Shown here in pieces: positions 1 to 7,828 of a stretch of 37,613 nucleotides of DNA. Source of the stretch: Treponema sp. Lineage in GTDB: Bacteria; Spirochaetota; Spirochaetia; Treponematales; Treponemataceae. The stretch spans positions 1 to 37,613 of the forward strand of contig JAEEVR010000024.1 of assembly GCA_016290995.1 (NCBI GenBank), in the 5' to 3' direction. The notes below the pieces were generated by a model that had not been told where the DNA came from, did no database searches, and saw only the letters and a program-made list of their open reading frames with translations. Every line of letters starts with the position of its first letter. Within the stretch, counting starts at the first letter, position 1. Both the position numbers and the translations under genes were made by a program.

Positions 1-1
1 T

Positions 2-760
2 GAGGTTCACTTCCCCGTAATCGTAAAGCCGGACAACGGCGTTGGAGCGCACGACACTTGGAAGCTTACAACCCAAATTGAGTTTGACAATTTTTTTGAC
101 CACCTTCCTCCGGTTCAGTATGTGATGGAAGAATTTGTGACAGGCGACATTTATTCCTACGACGCGATTTGCGATTCCAAGGGCGAACCATTGTTCGAGT
201 CGTCGAGCGTTTTTCCGCCGTCGATTATGGACATCGTTTTAAAGGAAGAGGACTTAAGCTATTGGACGATTCCGCAAGTTCCCCAAGCGTTGGCAAAACT
301 GGGACGGGCCGCGCTAAAATCGTTTGGCGTAAAAAACCGTTTTGTCCACATGGAATTTTTTAGGCTGACGCAAGCCAAAAAAGGCTTGGGCGCCGTTGGC
401 GACTTTGTAGGCCTTGAAGTAAACATGAGGCCGGCGGGCGGCTACACCCCCGACATGATGAACTACGCGCATTCGACAGACGTTTATCAAATCTGGGCCG
501 ACATGGTTTGCTCCGACAAGCGCTTGTTGGAAGATTCCGGCGACCACCACTATTGCGTTTACGCCGCCCGCCGCGACAAGCGCCGCTACGTTCATTCCAA
601 CCAAGAAATCGTCGAGCGTTACGGCGAACGCCTTGTGATGAACGAGCGGATGCCGCAAGTGATGGCGGCCACGATGGGAAACCAAATGTACATGGCCAAG
701 GCAAAGACGCAGGAAGACAAGGACGAGTTCTTGAAATTTGTTTTGGAAACGGCGCAGTAA
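2..760 (+). CDS. ATP-grasp domain ligase, C-terminal part (5' end outside window)
   Basis: The reading frame is open from the first bases, so the gene begins upstream of the window. The visible 252 residues start with FPVIVKPDNGVGA (from base ~11), a typical ATP-grasp nucleotide-binding strand and loop, followed by MEEFVTGDIYSYDAI, the acidic hinge strand. Further on, FVHMEFF and GLEVNMRPAGG resemble the paired Glu/Asn metal ligands (E..N.R) of the carboxylate-amine ligase branch. These enzymes activate a carboxylate as an acyl-phosphate and join it to an amine or thiol. The substrate cannot be told from this part. An internal Met at 122 is not the real start, because the ATP-grasp motif lies before it. 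It is followed after 6 bases by the OLD-like gene, so the two are probably cotranscribed. Confidence 0.8.
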   Translation, partial: EVHFPVIVKPDNGVGAHDTWKLTTQIEFDNFFDHLPPVQYVMEEFVTGDIYSYDAICDSKGEPLFESSSVFPPSIMDIVLKEEDLSYWTIPQVPQALAKLGRAALKSFGVKNRFVHMEFFRLTQAKKGLGAVGDFVGLEVNMRPAGGYTPDMMNYAHSTDVYQIWADMVCSDKRLLEDSGDHHYCVYAARRDKRRYVHSNQEIVERYGERLVMNERMPQVMAATMGNQMYMAKAKTQEDKDEFLKFVLETAQ

Positions 761-766
761 GATTTT

Positions 767-2308
767 ATGATAGAAGTTAATGTAAAGGCAAAAATTCCGT
801 TTCTCTGGGGAAAGGCTTCGTTTGAAAAAAGCTCTTGGTCCAACGTCAATTTGATTGTGGGCCCCAACGGCAGCGGAAAAACTTTGCTTGCCGAACAGAT
901 TGAGCGGCAGTTTGCCGACGCTGGCTACGACATAAACTTTTTGCGCGCCGAGCGCCAAGGTGACGACGACGCGGCGGCGATGCGAACGATTCGTGAAAAC
1001 CAAGCCGTCCGCCAAAAAATCGAGGACGTGCTTAGCAACATGTTCGCAAAGGCCATTCGTTTTGAGGAAGCTCCGGGCGGAAGGCTTGTGGCGATTGTCG
1101 TAAACAAGGCGCGCGGCGTTGAATACAATTTAAAGCAAGGCGAGTGCCACGGCCTAAAGGAAATCCTTACGCTCTTGGTGGCGCTTTACGGCAATTCCAG
1201 CGGCAAAAAAAATTGCTTGATTTTGGACGAGCCTGAATTGCACTTGCACCCGCAGTTCCAGCAATTCTTTATGAACGAAATAAAAAAGGCCAGCGCCGCC
1301 GAGCCCAAGCGCGTTTTCTTTATAATCACGCACTCGCCTTATTTTATCGACCTTAACTTTTCGGAGGACTTGCTTGGCGTCGTGGCCTGCCACGTCAACC
1401 GCGCGCCCACTAGCATCGATTCGTTGAGCGACTACGACGAGCAATTGTTCCGCCGCTTCTTGCCGCGCTTTAACACTTACCACAAGCAGTTCTTTTTTTC
1501 GGACAGGCAGATTTTTGTTGAAGGCTACACCGACCAGCAAATTTTCACGCGCCTGCTTTCTTGCGTTGACAACAAAATCGGTTCGGCCGGAACCGGCGTG
1601 ATAGACGTTGGCGGAAAAGACGAACTTGGCGTTTTCTTTAAAGTGTGCTCGCTTTTGGGAACGGACGGAAGAATCATCACCGACTTGGACTCTCTTTTTT
1701 GCGGAAAGCTTCGCGAGGAAGTTTGCGCCGACCAAAGGACGATTGATTTTTTGGAAGCCCAGCGCGAAAAGCAAGACGGCTTTTACGCTTCGCTCTTTAC
1801 CAAAAAAGAGTTGTCAAAAAAAATCACGCTAGAAAAATTGATAATCCGCTTGGAGCGCTTTCTTGGCGGCGTCGGAGAATTTTTGGCCGGCGTGAACCAT
1901 TCGGTGAATCCCGAAATCGACATACTTGTCGAGAAAGTCAAAAACCTTTACGCCAAGTACGAAAATCCGGAGAACCTTGACACTTACAAGACCGTCGTTT
2001 TGATGGGCGTCACGTTGGAACGCCAAAGCCTTGAGGAATTGCTTCCGCTCCCCTTGGCAGCCTCGCTCGGTCAAATCATAAATCTTGCCAACTTGATTTT
2101 TGCCGCGATTGAATGCTCGCGCGTTTACATTTTGCGCCGCGGCTGCATCGAACATTACTACACGCAAACCGACGTTCACTACATGCCGGTTTCTTCAAAG
2201 GATAGAATTTTCCATTACGAAATCGAATACATGCTTGACCAAAGTTCCGAACGGCTAAAAAAGAAGTACGAGGAACTGCTCGCCATTTTGAACAAGGCTT
2301 GCTCCTAA
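767..2308 (+). CDS. OLD-family-like AAA ATPase with TOPRIM nuclease domain
   Basis: 513 residues. The N-terminal half is an ABC/SMC-like ATPase: Walker A GPNGSGKT (residues 32-39), a signature-like KQGECHGLKEI (~123-132), Walker B CLILDEPELHLHP (~150-162) and an H-loop ITHSPYF (~187-193). The C-terminal half begins with IFVEGYTDQQIF (E252) and later ITDLDSLF (D306, D308), the Glu and Asp-x-Asp metal ligands expected of a TOPRIM nuclease. This order is that of OLD (overcoming lysogenization defect) proteins. OLD proteins cut or nick DNA and some act in phage defence, for example as GajA in Gabija. No UvrD-like helicase (GajB) lies beside it, so a Gabija label is not supported. It starts 6 bases after the ATP-grasp gene without a clear ribosome site. 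Nuclease activity is inferred from the motifs only. Confidence 0.75.
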   Translation: MIEVNVKAKIPFLWGKASFEKSSWSNVNLIVGPNGSGKTLLAEQIERQFADAGYDINFLRAERQGDDDAAAMRTIRENQAVRQKIEDVLSNMFAKAIRFEEAPGGRLVAIVVNKARGVEYNLKQGECHGLKEILTLLVALYGNSSGKKNCLILDEPELHLHPQFQQFFMNEIKKASAAEPKRVFFIITHSPYFIDLNFSEDLLGVVACHVNRAPTSIDSLSDYDEQLFRRFLPRFNTYHKQFFFSDRQIFVEGYTDQQIFTRLLSCVDNKIGSAGTGVIDVGGKDELGVFFKVCSLLGTDGRIITDLDSLFCGKLREEVCADQRTIDFLEAQREKQDGFYASLFTKKELSKKITLEKLIIRLERFLGGVGEFLAGVNHSVNPEIDILVEKVKNLYAKYENPENLDTYKTVVLMGVTLERQSLEELLPLPLAASLGQIINLANLIFAAIECSRVYILRRGCIEHYYTQTDVHYMPVSSKDRIFHYEIEYMLDQSSERLKKKYEELLAILNKACS

Positions 2309-2311
2309 GGC

Positions 2312-2340
2312 TTGCCCAAAAAACGCGCAAGGTGTATTCT
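2312..2340 (+). promoter_or_regulatory. Predicted promoter, leaderless, for the DUF362 gene
   Basis: TTGCCC (2312-2317), 17-base spacer, TATTCT (2335-2340). The -10 box ends 6 bases before the ATG at 2347, so the RNA should begin at or next to the start codon. There is no ribosome-binding site. Confidence 0.5.
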
Positions 2341-2346
2341 ATACCC

Positions 2347-3468
2347 ATGACCACAAACGTTGCGCTTGCAAAATGCGGCGAATATGATTTTGACAAGGTT
2401 TACGCCGCCTTAAAGGAATTGACTCAACTAGTGCCGCCGCCGGATCCGCGCGGCAAAACTGTTTTGATAAAGCCCAACATTCTTTATCCCAAAAAGCCCG
2501 AAGACTGCGTTTGCACGAATCCAGTCGTTGTCGGAGCGTTGGTAAAAATTTTTATGGAGTTGGGCGCAAAAAAAGTTTTGGCAGGCGAGTCCCCAGCAGT
2601 AGCGAATTCGACTTCCGCCGCGCGCGCGTCCGGCATTTTGGAACAGGTTGAAAAAAACGGCGGCGAGTGGGTTGACTTTCACGACAAGGTTCAAGTTGAA
2701 TGCCCCAACGCAAAGCGCGCGCATAGCTTTGACTTTGCCGCCGCCTTTAGCCAGGCCGACATTCTTGTAAGCGCCGCCAAGTTAAAAAGCCACCAATTGA
2801 TGAAATACACTGGCGCGATGAAAAACCTTTTTGGCCTTATGATTGGCTTGGAAAAGGCGCAGTGCCACTACCGATTTTCAAGCCAAAAAGAGTTCGGCGA
2901 ATTTTTGACCGACCTTAACCTTGCGGCAAAAGCGCAATACGCCGTGATGGACGCGATTGTGGGAATGGACGGGCCCGGCGGTCCTGGTTCCGGCGACCCG
3001 ATACAGCTTGGATTTATGGCGGCAAGCGACAACATTTTGGCGCTGGATTGGGTGTGCTCAAGCCTTGTGGGCTACAAGCCGCAAACGGTGGAAAATTTGC
3101 GAGACGCTTTGGAAAGAAAAGTTTGGCTTGATTGCGCCGAGCAAATAAAAATTTTGGGCGCGTCCTTTGACGAATGCGCCAACAAAAATTTCCGCATCGT
3201 TAAAGACGGAAGCGCTGACTTTTCGGCGATGCTCCCAGGCTGGCTTGACGGCCTTGCAAAATTTATCTTTACCAGGACTCCTCACTTCCACCAAAATAAA
3301 TGCGTTAAGTGCGGCCGCTGCGCGCAAATATGCCCCGCGCATATTGTCCAGATGTCGGGCAAGGACGGAAAGGCCGTTCTTACTGATTGGAAAAAATGCC
3401 TTCACTGTTTTTGCTGCCACGAGATTTGTCCGCAAAAGGCGATCAGCCTAAGAAGGTTCATTCACTAA
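2347..3468 (+). CDS. DUF362 domain protein with C-terminal 2x[4Fe-4S] ferredoxin domain
   Basis: 373 residues. The DUF362 domain fills the first ~300 residues (KTVLIKPNILYPKKPE, then TNPVVVGALVKIFMELGAK). The C-terminus carries two complete cluster motifs, CVKCGRCAQICP and CLHCFCCHEICP (C-x2-C-x2-C-x3-C-P), so it should bind two [4Fe-4S] clusters. DUF362-ferredoxin proteins are common in anaerobes and are presumed redox or iron-sulfur proteins of unknown reaction. The frame is open back to 2299, but ATG 2347 is preferred: it sits 6 bases behind a -10 box and begins the conserved region, while the upstream codons would read the end of the OLD-like gene and the promoter. No signal peptide is seen, so it is probably cytoplasmic. 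Confidence 0.85.
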   Translation: MTTNVALAKCGEYDFDKVYAALKELTQLVPPPDPRGKTVLIKPNILYPKKPEDCVCTNPVVVGALVKIFMELGAKKVLAGESPAVANSTSAARASGILEQVEKNGGEWVDFHDKVQVECPNAKRAHSFDFAAAFSQADILVSAAKLKSHQLMKYTGAMKNLFGLMIGLEKAQCHYRFSSQKEFGEFLTDLNLAAKAQYAVMDAIVGMDGPGGPGSGDPIQLGFMAASDNILALDWVCSSLVGYKPQTVENLRDALERKVWLDCAEQIKILGASFDECANKNFRIVKDGSADFSAMLPGWLDGLAKFIFTRTPHFHQNKCVKCGRCAQICPAHIVQMSGKDGKAVLTDWKKCLHCFCCHEICPQKAISLRRFIH

Positions 3469-3478
3469 AAGCGCCGCT

Positions 3479-4834
3479 ATGGAACGTAACGAAGACCCGC
3501 AATTTAAAATGATGACGACGGAACCGATACACCGCTTGATTCCGCGCCTTGCCGTTCCCACTGTGCTAAGCATGATGATAACCGGCGTGTACAACACCGC
3601 CGACACTTACTTTGTTTCGCAGTTGGGAACCAGCGCCAGCGCCGCGGTCGGAATCGTCTTTTCGTTGATGGCGATAATCCAGGCTGTGGGCTTTACCTTG
3701 GGAATGGGCTGCGGTTCCATTATATCGCGCAGACTTGGCGAAAAAAATCTTGAGGCCGCCAACGTTTCGGGCTCAAGCGCTTTTGCGTCCGCGATTTTCT
3801 TTGGCGTTTTGCTTTCTGTGATTTCGCTTTCGCATTTGGAAGGCTTGGTGGAACTCTTGGGCGCAACGCCGACTATCGTTCCCTTTGCGGAAGACTACGC
3901 AAAATGGATTTTGGTCGGCGCTCCGATAATTTGCTCTTGCTTTGTGATGAACAACATCTTGCGCTCCGAAGGCCACGCCGCCTTTAGCGCGATCGCTTTG
4001 ACAAGCGGCGGAATATTGAACATGCTTTTGGATCCGCTTTTTATTTACACGTTCAATTTGGGAACTAGCGGAGCGGCGCTTGCCACTGTCGCAAGCCAAG
4101 CCGTAAGTTTTTTGATTTTCATACAATTCTTTATCCGTAAAAAGGGAACAGTGGCCTTGTCGATAAAGCACGTCTCAAAAAAACTGCATGTGTACATCGA
4201 CATTATCACAACCGGAATCCCCGCGCTCTTTAGGCAAGGCTTGGCCAGCGTCGCGACGATTTTGCTCAACACAGGCGCGGGCTTTTATGGCGACGCCGCG
4301 ATCAGCGCGATGACAATCGCCACAAAAGTCATAATGCTTTGCGGCGGCTTGATGATTGGAATAGGGCAGGGCTTTGCCCCAGTTGCCGGCTACAATTACG
4401 GCGCTTGCCTTTACAAGCGCGTGCGCGGAGCCTGGCGATTTACTTTTTTTGTAGCCTTCGCGCTTTTATTTTTTATTGGAGGCCTTTTGTTCATCTTCGC
4501 GCCGCAAATCGTCGCTTGGTTCCGCGACGACCAACAAGTCATCGCCGTTGGAACGGTTGCCTTGCGCGCCCAAGCGATAACGATTCCCTTGCACGCCTTT
4601 ATCATCAGCGTGAATATGTTGATGCAAGCTTGCGGAAAAAAGTTGCAAGCCAGCTTCCTTTCGTTAAACCGGCAAGGCGTGTATTTCATTCCGTTGATTG
4701 TTTTGCTTCCGCGCCTAATCGGCTTGTCCGGCGTAGAAGTCGCGCAAGCTTCCGCCGACCTCTTAAGCGCCGTGACTGCGGTTCCGTACTTGTTCTTGTT
4801 CTTTAGGGAGTTGAAGCGGGAAGAAGAGAATTAA
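3479..4834 (+). CDS. MATE family multidrug efflux transporter
   Basis: 451 residues with about 12 hydrophobic segments arranged as two related halves. The start region (IHRLIPRLAVPTVLSMMITGVYNTADTYFVSQLG) is typical of the MATE family, as are the Gly/Pro-rich loop GIGQGFAPVAGYNYGA and the repeat of that pattern in each half. MATE pumps export cationic drugs or metabolites in exchange for sodium ions or protons across the inner membrane. It follows the DUF362 gene by 10 bases. There is no clear ribosome site. TAAAAG lies 7 bases before the ATG, overlapping the upstream stop, and could give a leaderless transcript, but read-through from the upstream gene is equally likely. The substrate is unknown. 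Confidence 0.9.
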   Translation: MERNEDPQFKMMTTEPIHRLIPRLAVPTVLSMMITGVYNTADTYFVSQLGTSASAAVGIVFSLMAIIQAVGFTLGMGCGSIISRRLGEKNLEAANVSGSSAFASAIFFGVLLSVISLSHLEGLVELLGATPTIVPFAEDYAKWILVGAPIICSCFVMNNILRSEGHAAFSAIALTSGGILNMLLDPLFIYTFNLGTSGAALATVASQAVSFLIFIQFFIRKKGTVALSIKHVSKKLHVYIDIITTGIPALFRQGLASVATILLNTGAGFYGDAAISAMTIATKVIMLCGGLMIGIGQGFAPVAGYNYGACLYKRVRGAWRFTFFVAFALLFFIGGLLFIFAPQIVAWFRDDQQVIAVGTVALRAQAITIPLHAFIISVNMLMQACGKKLQASFLSLNRQGVYFIPLIVLLPRLIGLSGVEVAQASADLLSAVTAVPYLFLFFRELKREEEN

Positions 4835-4867
4835 GCGGGAACGCAAAAACTGCGGCCCGCTTTTTTT
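4833..4867. terminator. Rho-independent terminator between convergent genes
   Basis: AAGCGGG (4833-4839) pairs with CCCGCTT (4856-4862), with an inner CGCA/TGCG pair, followed by seven T. It overlaps the stop codon of the MATE gene on the plus strand and the last bases of the dehydrogenase gene on the minus strand. Confidence 0.75.
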
Positions 4868-5834
4868 AATTCACTACATTAACCGGTTGGCCTGCCAAAA
4901 ACCTTCGCAGGTTGTCAACCGCGATGCCTAGCAAGCGTTCGCGGGTTTCCTTGGCGGCCCAGGCCACGTGCGGAGTGATGACGCAGTTGGGGGCGCCCAA
5001 AAGCGGGCAGTCGGCGGACATCGGCTCTTGCGACAAAACGTCGGCGCCAAAGCCAAAAAGTTTTTTGCTTTCCAGCGCCGTGCGGACTGCCGCCTCGTCA
5101 ATCAAGGGGCCGCGCGCGGTGTTGAGCAAGATGGCGCCGTCTTTCATTTTTGCGAGCGCCGCTTGGTTTATCATTCCCTTGTTGTCAGCCGTAAGCGGGC
5201 AGTGCAGGGATACGATGTCGCTTCTTTGCAGCAATTCGTCAAGGCTGACGGATTTCACCGTAAAATTGTCTTTTGAAAAATCTTCAATCTTTTTTGCCGT
5301 TCTTGAATAAGCGATGACTTTCATTCCAAGAGCGTTTGCGATTTTTGCCACGGCCTGGCCAATGCTTCCAAAGCCAACGATGCCAAAAGTTTTGTCCAAG
5401 AGTTCCGTAAGCGGATGAGTCCAATAGCAAAAGTCAGGGCTCTTGACCCAGTCGCCGTTTTGCACGGACTGGTTGTGCGCGTGGACGCCGTTTGTCAATT
5501 CAAGCAAGAGCGCGAACGTCGCTTGCGCCACGGCCATCGTGCTGTAGGCCGGAATGTTTGTCACGGTGATTCCGCGTTCGCGCGCGGCCGCCGTGTCGAT
5601 TACATTGTAGCCGGTGGCGAACACGCCGATGTATTTTAGCTTTGGGCATTGCAAAAGAATTTCTTTTGTGATTTGAACTTTGTTCAAAAAAACAATGTCC
5701 GCGTCGCGCATGCGTTCCGCCGTAAGATTTGCCGGAGTGCGCTCGTAGTATTCGAGCGTTCCAAATTCTTTGAACACGTCGTAGCTAAGGTCGCCTGGGT
5801 TCAGCGCGTGGCCGTCAAGAATCACCAATTTCAT
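4866..5834 (-). CDS. D-2-hydroxyacid dehydrogenase (glycerate/hydroxypyruvate reductase type)
   Basis: 322 residues, the usual length. The NAD-binding loop is GIVGFGSIGQAV in mid-protein. The three catalytic residues of the family are present: Arg in NTARGPLID, Glu in LSQEP and His in TPHVAWA. The family reduces 2-oxoacids to D-2-hydroxyacids with NAD(P)H. The overall pattern (FATGYNVIDTAAARERGITVTN) is closest to glycerate/hydroxypyruvate reductases, but the substrate is not certain. It starts 3 bases after the proB stop, with a GGAGG ribosome site inside the last proB codons, so the two are translationally close and form the end of the argF-proB operon. The gene ends in the shared terminator with the MATE gene. 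Confidence 0.88.
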   Translation of the reverse strand: MKLVILDGHALNPGDLSYDVFKEFGTLEYYERTPANLTAERMRDADIVFLNKVQITKEILLQCPKLKYIGVFATGYNVIDTAAARERGITVTNIPAYSTMAVAQATFALLLELTNGVHAHNQSVQNGDWVKSPDFCYWTHPLTELLDKTFGIVGFGSIGQAVAKIANALGMKVIAYSRTAKKIEDFSKDNFTVKSVSLDELLQRSDIVSLHCPLTADNKGMINQAALAKMKDGAILLNTARGPLIDEAAVRTALESKKLFGFGADVLSQEPMSADCPLLGAPNCVITPHVAWAAKETRERLLGIAVDNLRRFLAGQPVNVVN

Positions 5835-5837
5835 AAA

Positions 5838-6641
5838 TCATTCCTCCGGCAAAAATAAAGTTCCGTCGGCGCTTCCGTCGGCAAGCTTGTCCAAGATTTT
5901 TTCGCGGCCGCCGTTGGCTAGGATTACGGGAATGTTGTAGGCAAAGCATTTTTGCGCGGCCTGCAATTTTGTTTCGATTCCGCCTGTGCCAAAAGAGTTT
6001 GTCTCGCCGATTGTGATTTGCTTGCGCAGCTCGTCGATGTCGCGCACGGTTTGGACAAGCTTTGCGTCGGGGTTTGTCTTGGGGTTGTCGGAATAAACGC
6101 CGTCGATGTCGCTGAACAAAACCAGCAAGTCCGCTCCCCACAAAATCGACGTGAGCGCGCTAAGATTGTCGTTGTCGCCGATGGAGCCTTCTTCAAACGA
6201 AACGCTGTCGTTTTCGTTTATGATTGGAACTACGCCTTCGTCAACAAGCGTGAACAAGGTGTTGCGAATGTTGAGCGTTTGCAAGTTGTTTTCAAAATTT
6301 TCTTTTACGAACAAAAGCTGGCCGATGTGGATTCCAGATTCGGCAAAGGCTTTTCGCCACTGGCTCATAAGCTCAACCTGGCCAATCGCGCACAAGGCCT
6401 GCCTGTAGTGGACGTCCTTTTTGCGCGCCCATTCTTTTATCGCGCTAACGCCGCTTACTTGCGCGCCGGACGACACGACAGCGATTTGCTTTCCGCTGTC
6501 AATCAAGTTCTTTACTTGCGCGGCAAAGGAATGCATGAAGTCCGTGTTTTGCGTTCCGTCGCTTTTGGCCAGCGTATTGCTTCCGATTTTTATGACTATC
6601 TTTCGCGCTTTTTTTATCGCGTCCTTTATTTGTTCGCTCAT
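5838..6641 (-). CDS. proB: Glutamate 5-kinase without PUA domain
   Basis: 267 residues forming one amino-acid kinase domain: KIVIKIGSNTL at the N-terminus (phosphate-binding loop), VVSSGA, NENDSVS and GDNDNLSAL (substrate region), SDIDGVYSDNP, and FGTGGIETKLQAA. It phosphorylates L-glutamate on the gamma carboxylate, the first step of proline synthesis. The E. coli enzyme is about 100 residues longer because of a C-terminal PUA domain, which is absent here. The product is passed to ProA, encoded 2 kb away on the same strand but in another transcription unit. It follows argF by 21 bases with an AAGGAACG ribosome site. Feedback regulation cannot be judged from sequence. Confidence 0.92.
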   Translation of the reverse strand: MSEQIKDAIKKARKIVIKIGSNTLAKSDGTQNTDFMHSFAAQVKNLIDSGKQIAVVSSGAQVSGVSAIKEWARKKDVHYRQALCAIGQVELMSQWRKAFAESGIHIGQLLFVKENFENNLQTLNIRNTLFTLVDEGVVPIINENDSVSFEEGSIGDNDNLSALTSILWGADLLVLFSDIDGVYSDNPKTNPDAKLVQTVRDIDELRKQITIGETNSFGTGGIETKLQAAQKCFAYNIPVILANGGREKILDKLADGSADGTLFLPEE

Positions 6642-6662
6642 GTTCGTTCCTTGTTAAAAGCC

Positions 6663-7649
6663 TTATATCGTCGCGGCGATGACGGCCTTGATTGTGTGCA
6701 TTCTGTTTTCCGCCTCGTCAAAGACGACAGACTGCGCGCTTTCAAAAACTTCGTCGGTCACTTCCATTTCGTTGATGCCGAATTTTTCGCTTATCTCTTT
6801 TCCGATCGTCGTGTTGAGGTCGTGGAAGGACGGAAGGTCGTGCATGAAAATCGCCGTGGGCTTTGCCTCTGCCATCACTTCTTTTGTAACCTGGTACGGC
6901 TTGAGGTCGGCGATTCGTTCCGCCCAAACTTCGTCCGGCTCGCCCATGCTGACCCAAACGTCGGTGTAAATTATGTCCGCTCCGCTGGCCGCCTTGCCGA
7001 TGTCCTCTTCAAGCGTGATGGAGCCGCCGCTTTCTTTTGCCCACGGCTCGCAGTCCTGGACAAGCTGCGCCGACGGAAAATATTTTTTTGGCGCGCAAAG
7101 CGTAAGGTTTAGTCCAAGCTTTGAGCACACGACACAAAGGGAGTTTCCGACGTTGTAGCGCGCGTCGCCAAAGTAAACCAATTTTAAGCCCTTTAGCTTT
7201 CCAAAATGCTCGCGGATTGTCAGCATGTCGGCGAGCATTTGCGTGGGATGGTATTCGTTGGTCAAGCCGTTCCAGACGGGAACCTCGGCGTGCTTGGCGA
7301 GCGTTTCCACGATTGACTGCTCAAAGCCGCGGTATTCGATTCCGTCGAACATGCGGCCAAGAACGCGCGCGGTGTCGGCGATGCTTTCTTTTTTTCCGAT
7401 TTGCGAGCCTTCGGCCAAGTATGTCGTTCCGATTCCCAAGTCGTGCGCCGCCACTTCAAACGAGCAGCGCGTTCTTGTTGAAGTTTTTTCAAAAATAAGT
7501 GCGATGTTTTTTCCCTTAAAGGTGTCAACGCGCTTTCCGCGCTTTTTCTTTTTTTTGTAGTCCGCCGCCAAGTCCAAGAGGCCGATGATTTCTTCCGGCG
7601 TAAAGTCCCTAAGAGTCAAAAAATCTCTTCCGCGCAAATTCAAAGCCAT
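6663..7649 (-). CDS. argF: Ornithine carbamoyltransferase with altered HCLP motif (HDLP)
   Basis: 328 residues, normal family length. The carbamoyl-phosphate loop STRTR, the HPTQ motif, the ornithine-side DVWVSMGE motif, and the C-terminal [10 protein letters not shown] are all present. The enzyme moves the carbamoyl group between carbamoyl phosphate and ornithine/citrulline. It may serve arginine synthesis (argF) or, in reverse, arginine fermentation (arcB); the sequence does not decide this and no other arg or arc gene is in view. Odd: the conserved catalytic Cys of HCLP is Asp here (MHDLPSFHD, residue 271, codon at 6837-6839). First gene of the operon with proB and the dehydrogenase. Ribosome site AAGGAAGG. 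Confidence 0.88.
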   Translation of the reverse strand: MALNLRGRDFLTLRDFTPEEIIGLLDLAADYKKKKKRGKRVDTFKGKNIALIFEKTSTRTRCSFEVAAHDLGIGTTYLAEGSQIGKKESIADTARVLGRMFDGIEYRGFEQSIVETLAKHAEVPVWNGLTNEYHPTQMLADMLTIREHFGKLKGLKLVYFGDARYNVGNSLCVVCSKLGLNLTLCAPKKYFPSAQLVQDCEPWAKESGGSITLEEDIGKAASGADIIYTDVWVSMGEPDEVWAERIADLKPYQVTKEVMAEAKPTAIFMHDLPSFHDLNTTIGKEISEKFGINEMEVTDEVFESAQSVVFDEAENRMHTIKAVIAATI

Positions 7650-7669
7650 AAAATGCCTTCCTTTTTTCT

Positions 7670-7675
7670 ATTATA
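7670..7675 (-). promoter_or_regulatory. -10 box for the argF operon
   Basis: TATAAT on the minus strand, 20 bases before the argF ATG, with AAGGAAGG between. No good -35 hexamer at the standard spacing; TTCATT is at 17 bases. Confidence 0.5.
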
Positions 7676-7793
7676 AAAGAAAATATTATTGTAATGAATT
7701 TTCCGCGTTTTTGCTAGTGGGCGGCGCTTCCTAGGCTTGCGAATGATTTTTGTTTGCCGGCCTGATGCGACGCGCGGTTTTTTGTTCGGACCC

Positions 7794-7822
7794 TAGAATC
7801 CCCGCAAAAAAAGCGCTAATCT
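7794..7822 (+). promoter_or_regulatory. Predicted leaderless promoter of the serine hydrolase gene
   Basis: -10 box TAATCT (7817-7822) ends 6 bases before ATG 7829. The hexamer 17 bases upstream is TAGAAT, a weak -35. No ribosome site precedes the ATG. Confidence 0.4.
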
Positions 7823-7828
7823 TTATCC

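Noticed and set aside
314..1015. Minus-strand ORF of 233 codons
   Set aside because: It lies antisense to the ATP-grasp and OLD-like genes, with no recognisable motifs.
767..2308. Gabija (GajAB) defence system
   Set aside because: The protein has GajA-like ATPase and TOPRIM parts, but no UvrD-like GajB gene lies on either side within the window.
5952..7112. Long plus-strand ORF of 386 codons opposite proB/argF
   Set aside because: Both minus-strand genes are clear family members; the opposite frame is open only because of the codon bias of those genes.
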